Source of the DNA: RUG13615 sp040307715
GTDB taxonomy: Bacteria > Bacillota > Clostridia > Peptostreptococcales > Anaerovoracaceae
Length of the DNA: 8,653 nucleotides
Reading direction: 5' to 3'
Assembly (NCBI GenBank): GCA_040307715.1
Contig: JAWRJC010000048.1
Span: 1-8,653 of the forward strand
Positions 1-5,968 of this stretch are shown here, piece after piece. Within the stretch, counting starts at the first letter, position 1. Every line of letters starts with the position of its first letter. The translations under genes were made by a program, and so were the position numbers. The notes beneath the pieces are model-generated. The model made no database searches. It saw nothing but the letters and a program-made list of their open reading frames with translations, and was not told where the DNA came from.

Positions 1-35
1 GCCAGTGCCAATACTGTGATAGCCAGCTTTTTCAT
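1..35 (-). CDS. Start of a secreted protein, probably TRAP substrate-binding subunit DctP (partial)
   Basis: Only the first 11 codons lie in the window; the gene continues past the left edge. The visible peptide, MKKLAITVLAL, has two lysines followed by a hydrophobic run, the start of a Sec signal peptide. It sits 45 nt downstream of dctM on the same strand, where the periplasmic or extracytoplasmic solute-binding protein (DctP) of a TRAP transporter is expected, and no DctP is seen elsewhere in the operon. An in-frame ATG also exists at 56, but it would add a charged KKKEKE stretch, and the ribosome binding site lies between the two ATGs, so the start at 35 is preferred. The DctP identity rests on position and signal peptide only; a lipoprotein or another secreted protein is possible. 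Confidence 0.6.
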   Translation of the reverse strand, partial: MKKLAITVLAL

Positions 36-41
36 TTCTTT

Positions 42-47
42 CTCCTT
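42..47 (-). promoter_or_regulatory. Ribosome binding site that decides the DctP-like start
   Basis: AAGGAG read on the minus strand, 6 nt before the ATG at 35. It lies downstream of the alternative in-frame ATG at 56, so it can serve only the start at 35. Confidence 0.75.
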
Positions 48-80
48 TTTCTTCATTGGTTTGGGTGGAATAACAATTTA

Positions 81-1349
81 CTATTTCAGCAGCCACAATG
101 ATAACTGCGGGAATACGATGACGATGACTGTGAACAGGACCGTCAGAATCAGGTATACCGGAACACCTTTCACGATCGTTGTAAACTTCCTGTTGAATGC
201 AGCGCTGACGGTGAACAAACTTGCGCCAAACGGCGGTGTCACACATCCGATCGCAGACAGCAGCGTGACGACAACGCCCAGATGCACCATGTTGATTCCC
301 GCATTAGCGGCAATTCCTGCGAAAATCGGGATCGTGATGATGATGACCGGAAAACTGTCAATAAAGCAGCACGCAACAAGGAATACCAGCGTGATGGCCA
401 GGAACACCTGCGCCTGTGAAGGCGCGTCCCCCAGCAAAGACGATGTGATCGTCTGCGGGATCTTTGCGTAACTGATTGCCCAGGAAAACGCATTCCCGAA
501 GCCCGTCAGAATCAGGGTCGCAGCACAAACCTTTGCTGTTTCCAGCGCGATGCCAGGGATATCTTTCAGTTTCACACTGCGGTAGAACAGCCCTTCCAGA
601 ACGAAAGCGTACAAACAGCCGATAGCTGCCGCTTCTGTCGGACTGAAGAAACCTGTGTAAATACCGCCGAGGATGATGATCGGAAACCCCAGTGCCGGGA
701 TAGCCTTGATGAACGCTGTTCCCACTTGCTTCATAGGCACACGCTGCGTTTTAGCGATATGATGCCGCTTCGCGTAAATGTATTCGTAGACCGCAAAGAC
801 AAGAAACAGTAACACACCCGGGGTTATTCCTGCGATAAATACATCTGCGACGGAAGCATTGGCAAAGATGCAATACAGGATCATGATGACACTCGGCGGG
901 ATCAGCAGAGCAATGTTCGCATTGGATACCAGCGCACCGAGGATATGCGATTCCGAATACCCCATCTGCTTCATAGGTTTCCACATTGGCTTTCCGATCG
1001 CAACGCAGGTGGCAACAGCCGAACCTGACACAGCACCGAAGACTGTGCACGCACCGCCCATAGTCATAGCCATTCCGCCGGGCAAGCTGCCGAGTAACGC
1101 TTTGACAAGGTCGATCAGACGGTCTGCCATCTTACCTTTACACATCACGATGCCTGCCATCATGAACATAGGAATGGATAGCATGACGAACGACTGGATG
1201 CCGGTAATGCTGTTCTGGATCAGAAGGATCAAATCCGTCTTCGGGAAATACACCAGCATGACCGCTGCCGGTGCTGCGAATAAAGCGAACATGATCGGCA
1301 GTCCAAGCAGCATGAGAATGAACATGACGACTAATAATAGCTGTACCAT
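81..1349 (-). CDS. dctM: TRAP transporter large permease (DctM family)
   Basis: Large membrane subunit of a tripartite ATP-independent periplasmic (TRAP) transporter, which forms the ion-coupled translocation path for the substrate delivered by the solute-binding protein. The 422 aa length is normal for the family. The protein is hydrophobic throughout, with many membrane segments. Family-typical stretches are LSIPMFMMAGIVM (about residues 57-69), the glycine/serine-rich GAVSGSAVATCVAIGKPM (105-122), NIALLIPPSVIMILY (145-159), GFFSPTEAAAIG (233-244) and IGCVTPPFGASLF (367-379). Its ATG follows the dctQ stop after only AAA, and its ribosome binding site (GGAGGG) lies inside the last dctQ codons, so the two are translationally coupled. 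Family is certain; the substrate is unknown. It probably imports the compound acted on by the amidohydrolase upstream. Confidence 0.95.
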   Translation of the reverse strand: MVQLLLVVMFILMLLGLPIMFALFAAPAAVMLVYFPKTDLILLIQNSITGIQSFVMLSIPMFMMAGIVMCKGKMADRLIDLVKALLGSLPGGMAMTMGGACTVFGAVSGSAVATCVAIGKPMWKPMKQMGYSESHILGALVSNANIALLIPPSVIMILYCIFANASVADVFIAGITPGVLLFLVFAVYEYIYAKRHHIAKTQRVPMKQVGTAFIKAIPALGFPIIILGGIYTGFFSPTEAAAIGCLYAFVLEGLFYRSVKLKDIPGIALETAKVCAATLILTGFGNAFSWAISYAKIPQTITSSLLGDAPSQAQVFLAITLVFLVACCFIDSFPVIIITIPIFAGIAANAGINMVHLGVVVTLLSAIGCVTPPFGASLFTVSAAFNRKFTTIVKGVPVYLILTVLFTVIVIVFPQLSLWLLK

Positions 1350-1352
1350 TTT

Positions 1353-1919
1353 CTAGCCCTCCATGACCTCTTCAACAAATTCTTCCAACTCCGCGTCATC
1401 CGCATCGCCGAAATCCATTTCGTCGATGAAGTAGATATTCTCCTTTGACCGGAAGTTCATCAGCAGGAGGATGAAATACTGGAAGGCACTCAGTATGAAC
1501 CCCAGCGGCACAGAGAAATACGGGATGTACAGTGGTATCATCAGGCTGGGTGAGCACCTGCCGGTACGGAAGATAGCGAGTTCATACTTGATTGCAAGAA
1601 AAGCGATCAATACCATGCCGATCATCCCCAGAATGTTCAAGACCAAAATGACCGGTTTCTTCTTTTCTTCCGGAACACGGTCCACAAGCGCCGACATGGT
1701 GATGTGAGTCCCTGTTCTGGTCGCATAACTCAAGCCGATGAAACAGAGGATCGTAATCAGCATGCTGCCGACTTCCTCAGCCCAGGAAATCCCGCCGTTG
1801 AACACGTGCCTTGCGAAGACGTTCAGAACTAGAACAATGAACATGCCGATGACCGTACCGCACAGGATGAATTTTTCAAAGATATAGATGATATCATTGA
1901 TTCTCTTTATGACGTTCAT
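1353..1919 (-). CDS. dctQ: TRAP transporter small permease (DctQ family)
   Basis: Small membrane subunit that pairs with DctM. It has 188 aa with about four hydrophobic segments (roughly residues 14-35, 51-67, 89-110 and 127-155). The family signature is visible as NVFARHVFNGGISWAEEV (33-50) after the first helix, and as PLYIPYFSVPLGFILSAFQ (129-147) before the last. A GGAGG ribosome binding site lies just upstream of the ATG, and the gene starts 22 nt after the preceding amidohydrolase-like gene, so it belongs to the same operon. An oddity is the C-terminal tail: 12 of the last 23 residues (166-188) are Asp or Glu, extending beyond the last membrane segment. The tail is probably cytoplasmic, though topology was not computed. 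Family assignment is firm. Confidence 0.93.
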   Translation of the reverse strand: MNVIKRINDIIYIFEKFILCGTVIGMFIVLVLNVFARHVFNGGISWAEEVGSMLITILCFIGLSYATRTGTHITMSALVDRVPEEKKKPVILVLNILGMIGMVLIAFLAIKYELAIFRTGRCSPSLMIPLYIPYFSVPLGFILSAFQYFILLLMNFRSKENIYFIDEMDFGDADDAELEEFVEEVMEG

Positions 1920-1941
1920 CTTTTCCTCCCCGTTTCTCCTG

Positions 1942-2682
1942 TTACTTCAGAAACTGCTGTATCGCAGCCCCAAGTGTTTCCATGCGCCCCTCTTCACTTG
2001 CATAAGAGTTCTGTACCCTGTACAGTTCCGTATGTAAGTCATAAACCGGATAATTGGACTGGAACACGACCCGTCCTTTGCAGATCCGATCCATATGCGC
2101 TGCGATCTTTTCCCCGTCTACCGATGCACACGTTCCATCATAGATGTTCTCATGTGTCTGCAGTATCATGTCCACTTCCTTCGCGAGGATCCCGCTCAGG
2201 TCGATTCCCCCGCCGTTCGTGGTGATGATATTGAGTTCCGGGAATCGCTCTGACACATCTGCAATCTGGGTAATATGAGCCACATACGGCTGACCCGTTT
2301 CTATGATCACCGGTACACCCTTTCCAATGGCGTATTCGTAAGCCGGAAACGCAGGTTCATCGTTGCAGCGGAAGGTCTCTTCCCAAGGGCTCAAATACAC
2401 GAAACGGAATGCCCTGTTTTCAAAACACGCATCGTACCTGCTGCGCTGTTCGGCAAACCGCCACGGATCAATCCGAACGGCACCGAAGAACAAGTCCGGA
2501 TACGTTTTCAGGATCTCTGCGACAAAGGAGTTCCCTTCCGTCACATCGTAACTGGCAGGTTTGTTCGGGCAGAGGATAGCCCTGTCGATCCCTTCCCGTT
2601 TCATGCCGGCGATATAGTCTTCAATGGATTTCTCTCTTCCGTCGAATGAAGGCCCCATTCTGACCAACGCATCAATGATCAT
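1942..2682 (-). CDS. Amidohydrolase-2-like protein lacking metal ligands (putative pseudoenzyme)
   Basis: 246 aa, the same length as the amidohydrolase encoded just upstream and alignable with it end to end: MIIDALVRMG against MIFDSHTHLE, YPDLFFGAVRIDP against YPGRFYPYVRLNP, VVFQSNYP against ILFGSDLP. The active-site positions of the amidohydrolase-2/TIM-barrel family are all replaced. The HxH pair (H6, H8) becomes L6 and R8, K97/H99 become Y96/S98, H129 becomes E128, H157 becomes N156, and the strand-8 Asp D207 becomes N210. The frame is open, so this is not decay by frameshift. The ATG at 2682 is preceded by AAGGAG with a 9-nt spacer, which begins just after the stop of the upstream gene. 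It may be an inactive partner or regulatory subunit, a ligand-binding protein, or a metal-independent enzyme; the sequence does not decide. The fold assignment is secure, the function unknown. Confidence 0.85.
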   Translation of the reverse strand: MIIDALVRMGPSFDGREKSIEDYIAGMKREGIDRAILCPNKPASYDVTEGNSFVAEILKTYPDLFFGAVRIDPWRFAEQRSRYDACFENRAFRFVYLSPWEETFRCNDEPAFPAYEYAIGKGVPVIIETGQPYVAHITQIADVSERFPELNIITTNGGGIDLSGILAKEVDMILQTHENIYDGTCASVDGEKIAAHMDRICKGRVVFQSNYPVYDLHTELYRVQNSYASEEGRMETLGAAIQQFLK

Positions 2683-2698
2683 CGTCTCTGTCTCCTTC

Positions 2699-3439
2699 TC
2701 AGATTTCTACCTTCAGTAATCCGGCAATGTTTTTATAGAAAATCCTATCCTCATCCTCCTTGGGCAAACGGAGCGACTTGATCTTTTCGATCTCGACTGC
2801 CGGGTTATCAGCCGGCAGATCCGATCCGAACAGAATCCGCTCTGCGCCGATCCGTCGGACCGCTTCCGCGATCTTTTCCGGATACATAGTTTCGCTCGTG
2901 TCGATGTAAAGGTTCGGGTGCTTCTCGCAGGCGCGGAGGGCATCTTCAAAGTGATAAAACCCGCCCATATGCGCCATGATGATCTTGGTCTCCGGGCATC
3001 TCGCTGCTGCTTCCGCGATCTCCAGAGGATAACAGAACGGCTCATCGGAACAATGGAACAGGACCGGGATGTCATATTCTGCTGCCCGCTCCAGGATCCG
3101 CAGCGTCGGGGCTTTCCACGGCAGCATACAGTAGCAGACGGGATGTAATTTGACGCCGACAAAGCCATACTCTTTCACCGCCTTATCCATGATTTCGAGC
3201 GCTCTGTCCACATAATTCGGATTGAGACGGACATACGGATAAAAGCGGCCGGGATATTTCTTCGTAGCTTCGTACAGGTCTTCCAGGCCCTCGTCATGCA
3301 CGCCCGGCATATCGCTGATTCCCGACACGGCAGCTTTTTCGATGCCATAGCGGTCCATCAGGGCAATGACGTCTTCCGCTGTGTATTCCATGTTCCAGAG
3401 AGGAACAGATTCAAGATGCGTATGGGAGTCAAAAATCAT
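2699..3439 (-). CDS. Amidohydrolase-2 family metal-dependent hydrolase or decarboxylase
   Basis: A 246-aa cytoplasmic TIM-barrel protein of the amidohydrolase-2 type. The complete set of family residues is visible: HTH at 6-8 on strand 1, VKLHP with K97 and H99, H129 in VLFHCSDEP, H157 in IIMAHMGG, and D207 in ILFGSDLP. Members of this family hydrolyse or decarboxylate small, often carboxylated compounds (2-pyrone-4,6-dicarboxylate lactonase, aminocarboxymuconate decarboxylase and gamma-resorcylate decarboxylase are known examples); which reaction applies here cannot be told. It is short for the family, about 250 rather than 280-340 aa. It is the first gene of the operon with the TRAP permeases. 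A GGAGG ribosome binding site (3444-3449 region) sets the start. Its stop is 16 nt before the start of its degenerate paralogue. Confidence 0.9.
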   Translation of the reverse strand: MIFDSHTHLESVPLWNMEYTAEDVIALMDRYGIEKAAVSGISDMPGVHDEGLEDLYEATKKYPGRFYPYVRLNPNYVDRALEIMDKAVKEYGFVGVKLHPVCYCMLPWKAPTLRILERAAEYDIPVLFHCSDEPFCYPLEIAEAAARCPETKIIMAHMGGFYHFEDALRACEKHPNLYIDTSETMYPEKIAEAVRRIGAERILFGSDLPADNPAVEIEKIKSLRLPKEDEDRIFYKNIAGLLKVEI

Positions 3440-3514
3440 TGTTTCCTCCAGTCACAGGTTTCCGTACAGTCTATGTTAAACCGGTCTTATATTGATCCAG
3501 ATAGCCATGAAACC

Positions 3515-3544
3515 TTGATTTCTTTTTCTTAATGAAAGTATAAT
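3515..3544 (+). promoter_or_regulatory. Sigma-70-type promoter for the LysR gene
   Basis: TTGATT at 3515-3520 and a perfect TATAAT at 3539-3544, separated by 18 nt, pointing at the LysR gene. The start point would fall near 3551, giving a leader of roughly 57 nt. The surrounding DNA is AT-rich compared with the flanking genes. Confidence 0.65.
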
Positions 3545-3565
3545 AATGAAAATTCCGGAAAACAA
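3537..3565 (-). promoter_or_regulatory. Promoter for the amidohydrolase-TRAP operon, overlapping the LysR promoter
   Basis: On the minus strand, TTGTTT (3565-3560) and TATACT (3542-3537) are 17 nt apart. The -10 is good and the -35 is weak, as is usual for a promoter needing an activator. The start point would lie near 3530, about 91 nt before the amidohydrolase ATG. Its -10 shares four base pairs with the -10 of the divergent LysR promoter, so RNA polymerase could occupy only one at a time. Confidence 0.5.
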
Positions 3566-3572
3566 AATGGTC

Positions 3573-3594
3573 ATTGTAATGTTGCCATTACATT
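3573..3594. promoter_or_regulatory. Dyad, probable LysR-type operator
   Basis: A perfect inverted repeat with 7-bp arms, TGTAATG-TTGC-CATTACA, spans 3575-3592; one further matching pair lies outside a single mismatch, extending it to 3573-3594. An overlapping AATGT-N7-ACATT element (3578-3594) contains ATGT-N7-ACAT and so fits the LysR T-N11-A box. The dyad is centred about 53 bp upstream of the predicted operon start point and just upstream of its -35, where an activating LysR protein usually binds, and within the LysR gene's own leader, where binding could give autorepression. Placement in the divergent spacer next to the regulator supports the call; binding is inferred. Confidence 0.6.
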
Positions 3595-3607
3595 TACTAA
3601 TGAAGAA

Positions 3608-4495
3608 ATGATCACCTACAAGTACGAAGCCATCCTGAAAACAGTCGAACTCGGTTCCCTTACAAAAGCTGCAGAAGCCTTGGGATACACGCAGTCCGGC
3701 ATCACCCACATCATCAATTCCGTCGAAGCAGAATTCAATCTGAAACTGCTCGTCCGGGACAGAGCCGGCGTGTACCTGACACCGGAAGGAGCAAAACTGC
3801 TACCTTATTTGGAAGAAGCCTGCGATGCTGTCCGTGTACTGATGAACCAGGTTAATGCGCTATCAGAATCCGAGACAGGCGTTGTCAAAGTCGGAATATT
3901 CTCCAGTATCGCAACTCACGTCCTGCCCGATATGATTGCCGGATTTGCCGCACAACACCCCGAAGTGACGATAGAGACCCTGCCAGGCAACTATGATGAG
4001 ATCGAGTCATGGCTGCTGCATGGGATTGTCGATATCGGGTTTACTGTGCTACCTACCAGGGCGACGCTCGAAGTATGGCCGGTCATCAGAGACGAAATCA
4101 TGGTTGTACTTCCCCGAGGGCACGCTCTGGAAACATATGAAAAGATCCCCTGTGAAAAACTGAACGACTATCCATTCATCACCTATTCAGGCGGTTTCAC
4201 GCGTGACTGCTGTTTGGTTCCCAATATCACGACACTGCACCAGAACGCCAAATATAAGTCACAGGATGACACTTCCATCTTCGCTATGATTGAGAAAGGG
4301 CTGGGTATTACACTGAAAGCGAATCTGCTTCTGGAGCGGACACCTTTTGAACTCAGTTTGCGTGAACTTGATCCGCCCGTATACCGAGATATCGCGATTG
4401 CTGCCAAAAGCCGTAAAGCTCTTCCGCAAGCGGCAGGACAGTTTCTCGACTATATGCTTGAAACACTGAAAAAAACCGCCAGAAAGGTGCGGTAA
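3608..4495 (+). CDS. LysR-type transcriptional regulator
   Basis: A 295-aa protein of standard LysR length. The N-terminal winged helix-turn-helix covers about residues 1-60 (ILKTVELGSLTKAAEALGYT, the recognition helix QSGITHIINSVE, then LLVRDRAGVYLTPEGAKLL). The co-inducer-binding domain covers about 90-290, beginning VVKVGIFSSIATHVLPDMI, with a DIGFTVLP stretch near 140. It is divergent from the amidohydrolase-TRAP operon, the classic arrangement for a regulator that senses the transported compound or a product of it. The ATG at 3608 is the only reasonable start in frame. Its ribosome binding site is weak (GAAG only 2 nt away), and an out-of-frame mini-ORF of three codons ends on the start codon. 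It stops 24 nt before a terminator hairpin. The ligand is unknown. Confidence 0.95.
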   Translation: MITYKYEAILKTVELGSLTKAAEALGYTQSGITHIINSVEAEFNLKLLVRDRAGVYLTPEGAKLLPYLEEACDAVRVLMNQVNALSESETGVVKVGIFSSIATHVLPDMIAGFAAQHPEVTIETLPGNYDEIESWLLHGIVDIGFTVLPTRATLEVWPVIRDEIMVVLPRGHALETYEKIPCEKLNDYPFITYSGGFTRDCCLVPNITTLHQNAKYKSQDDTSIFAMIEKGLGITLKANLLLERTPFELSLRELDPPVYRDIAIAAKSRKALPQAAGQFLDYMLETLKKTARKVR

Positions 4496-4519
4496 TACAT
4501 AACAGACCCATATAAAAAG

Positions 4520-4543
4520 AACCGGCTGTGAAGCCGGTTTTTT
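4520..4543. terminator. Bidirectional Rho-independent terminator
   Basis: AACCGGCT-GTGA-AGCCGGTT forms a perfect 8-bp stem with a 4-nt loop, followed on the plus strand by TTTT. On the minus strand the hairpin is followed by TCTTTTTA. It lies between the convergent LysR gene (ends 4495) and MATE gene (ends 4584), so it can end transcripts from both sides. Confidence 0.85.
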
Positions 4544-4583
4544 CTCAGTAAAGGAAATAGGTTACCCGAATATACTCTTTCTT

Positions 4584-5954
4584 CTATGTGACCCGCGACG
4601 CCTCTCTGTGGATCGTCCGCACGAGCAGGCTCACCGACACCGCCATCATGATCACTTCCGTCACCGGCTGCGCCCAGATCATCCCGTCAAAACCGAACAC
4701 GCGGTTCAGCAGCAGGAGCAACGGCACGTACAGCACGAGCTGGCGCATCACCGTGATCCCAAACGCGTATTGCGGTTTGCCCATCGCCTGGAAAGACATG
4801 CGGCTCATCGAGACCGCCCCGACAAAGGGCAGGATCCACATCACCGCGCGCAGTACCTTGGCACCTGTGGCGATGACCTCAGGCGTATCTGTGAACAGGC
4901 TGATCCAGAACGGCGCGAACACGCCGCAAAGCAGCATCACGCACACCTCGGTGCCGCTCACGACGAGCACCCCCGCCTTCAGCACATCCAGCATCCTGCG
5001 GAAGTTGCCGGCACCGTAATTGTAGCCCATGATCGGCTGCGTGCCGGCCGCAAACCCCTGATAAATGTAATTGCCCAGCGACAGGATCTTCTGCGCCACG
5101 CCCATGGCCGCCACGGTCAGCTCCCCGTACGAGACGGCGAGGTGGTTGTTCACGATGTAAGCCGCCGAGGTGAGGAGCGTTTCCAGAGACGCGGGCACCC
5201 CGACCCAGTAGACCTCCCGGAGAATGTCTCCCGTCGGCTTGAGGAATCGCTTTGCCGGCACAAGCAGCGTCCTGCCCCGCGCATACAGTAGCAGCGACAC
5301 GCCGAGCCCCGCCGCATTGCCAAGCACTGTTGCCACCGCTGCGCCGCAGATCTCCATGCCCAGCGCAAAGATGAACACCGGATCGAGCACGATGTTCACG
5401 ACCGTGCCGAGGACCATCCCGACGATCGAATACTTCGCAGACCCCTCGCTGCGCAGCAGCTGTCCGATGGTGTAATTGCCCATCGTGAACAGACTCCCGG
5501 CCAGCAGGATCCCGATGTACTGCTCGGTGAAAAGGATCGTATTCTCCTTCGCGCCAAGCCCCGCCGCGATCTGCGGCAGCAAAAGAAGACCGGCGCCGGC
5601 CACGATGATACTGTTGATCACCGTCAGCACAAATCCGGTCGTCAGCGTATGACGCGCTTTATCCATGTCGCCCGCGCCCATGCTCCTGGCGATCAGCGAC
5701 GAGCAGCCGGCCCCGACCATGTTCGAGACCGCGATCATCACCATCATCACCGGGTACGCCAAATTGACCGCCGCCAGCTGGTAGTCGTCGCGCAGCAGTC
5801 CGATGAAGAACGTGTCGACCAGGTTGTAGAGCACCATGATGCACATCCCCGCGATGAGGGGCACACCCATGGAGACCACTGCCCTGGCCGGTCTTTCCTC
5901 CCGCAGCGTATAGAGTCTCTTATCTTCGTTGTCCCGCTTTTCTGTCGTACTCAT
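4584..5954 (-). CDS. MATE family efflux transporter (MepA-like)
   Basis: A 456-aa cation-coupled exporter of drugs, toxins or metabolites in the cytoplasmic membrane. It has the two-fold MATE repeat. The first half starts near residue 24 (AVVSMGVPLIAGMCIMVLYN), with the conserved Asp of helix 1 in NLVDTFFIG and the GAGCSSLIARSMGAGD loop near 81-96. The second half starts with the VYWVGVPASLETLLTSAAYI segment and carries GTQPIMGYNYGAGNFRR. The length is normal. It begins 14 nt after the aldo/keto reductase stop. An in-frame TAG lies two codons upstream of the ATG, so the start cannot be moved outward, and later Met codons would cut helix 1. The ribosome binding site is weak (AGGA, 12 nt away, overlapping the previous stop), suggesting coupled translation. 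The substrate cannot be predicted. Confidence 0.94.
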   Translation of the reverse strand: MSTTEKRDNEDKRLYTLREERPARAVVSMGVPLIAGMCIMVLYNLVDTFFIGLLRDDYQLAAVNLAYPVMMVMIAVSNMVGAGCSSLIARSMGAGDMDKARHTLTTGFVLTVINSIIVAGAGLLLLPQIAAGLGAKENTILFTEQYIGILLAGSLFTMGNYTIGQLLRSEGSAKYSIVGMVLGTVVNIVLDPVFIFALGMEICGAAVATVLGNAAGLGVSLLLYARGRTLLVPAKRFLKPTGDILREVYWVGVPASLETLLTSAAYIVNNHLAVSYGELTVAAMGVAQKILSLGNYIYQGFAAGTQPIMGYNYGAGNFRRMLDVLKAGVLVVSGTEVCVMLLCGVFAPFWISLFTDTPEVIATGAKVLRAVMWILPFVGAVSMSRMSFQAMGKPQYAFGITVMRQLVLYVPLLLLLNRVFGFDGMIWAQPVTEVIMMAVSVSLLVRTIHREASRVT

Positions 5955-5968
5955 ACGCTAAGCGATTC

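Noticed and set aside
3486..3491. TATAAG on the minus strand as an alternative -10 for the amidohydrolase operon.
   Set aside because: No acceptable -35 lies at 16-18 nt (GGTTTC is at the 17-nt position), whereas the TATACT box further upstream has a better partner and a nearby dyad.
3456..3515. A 7-bp inverted repeat (AGGTTTC and GAAACCT) in the leader of the amidohydrolase operon, as a possible riboswitch or attenuator.
   Set aside because: The arms are about 46 nt apart, with no T-tract, no nested stem and no recognisable riboswitch core; one such repeat is expected by chance in a leader this size.
4608..5291. A 227-aa open frame on the plus strand, opposite the MATE gene, rich in His, Arg and Asp.
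   Set aside because: It is an antisense shadow of a GC-rich gene. The composition is low in complexity and no family pattern is visible, while the minus-strand frame is a clear MATE protein.
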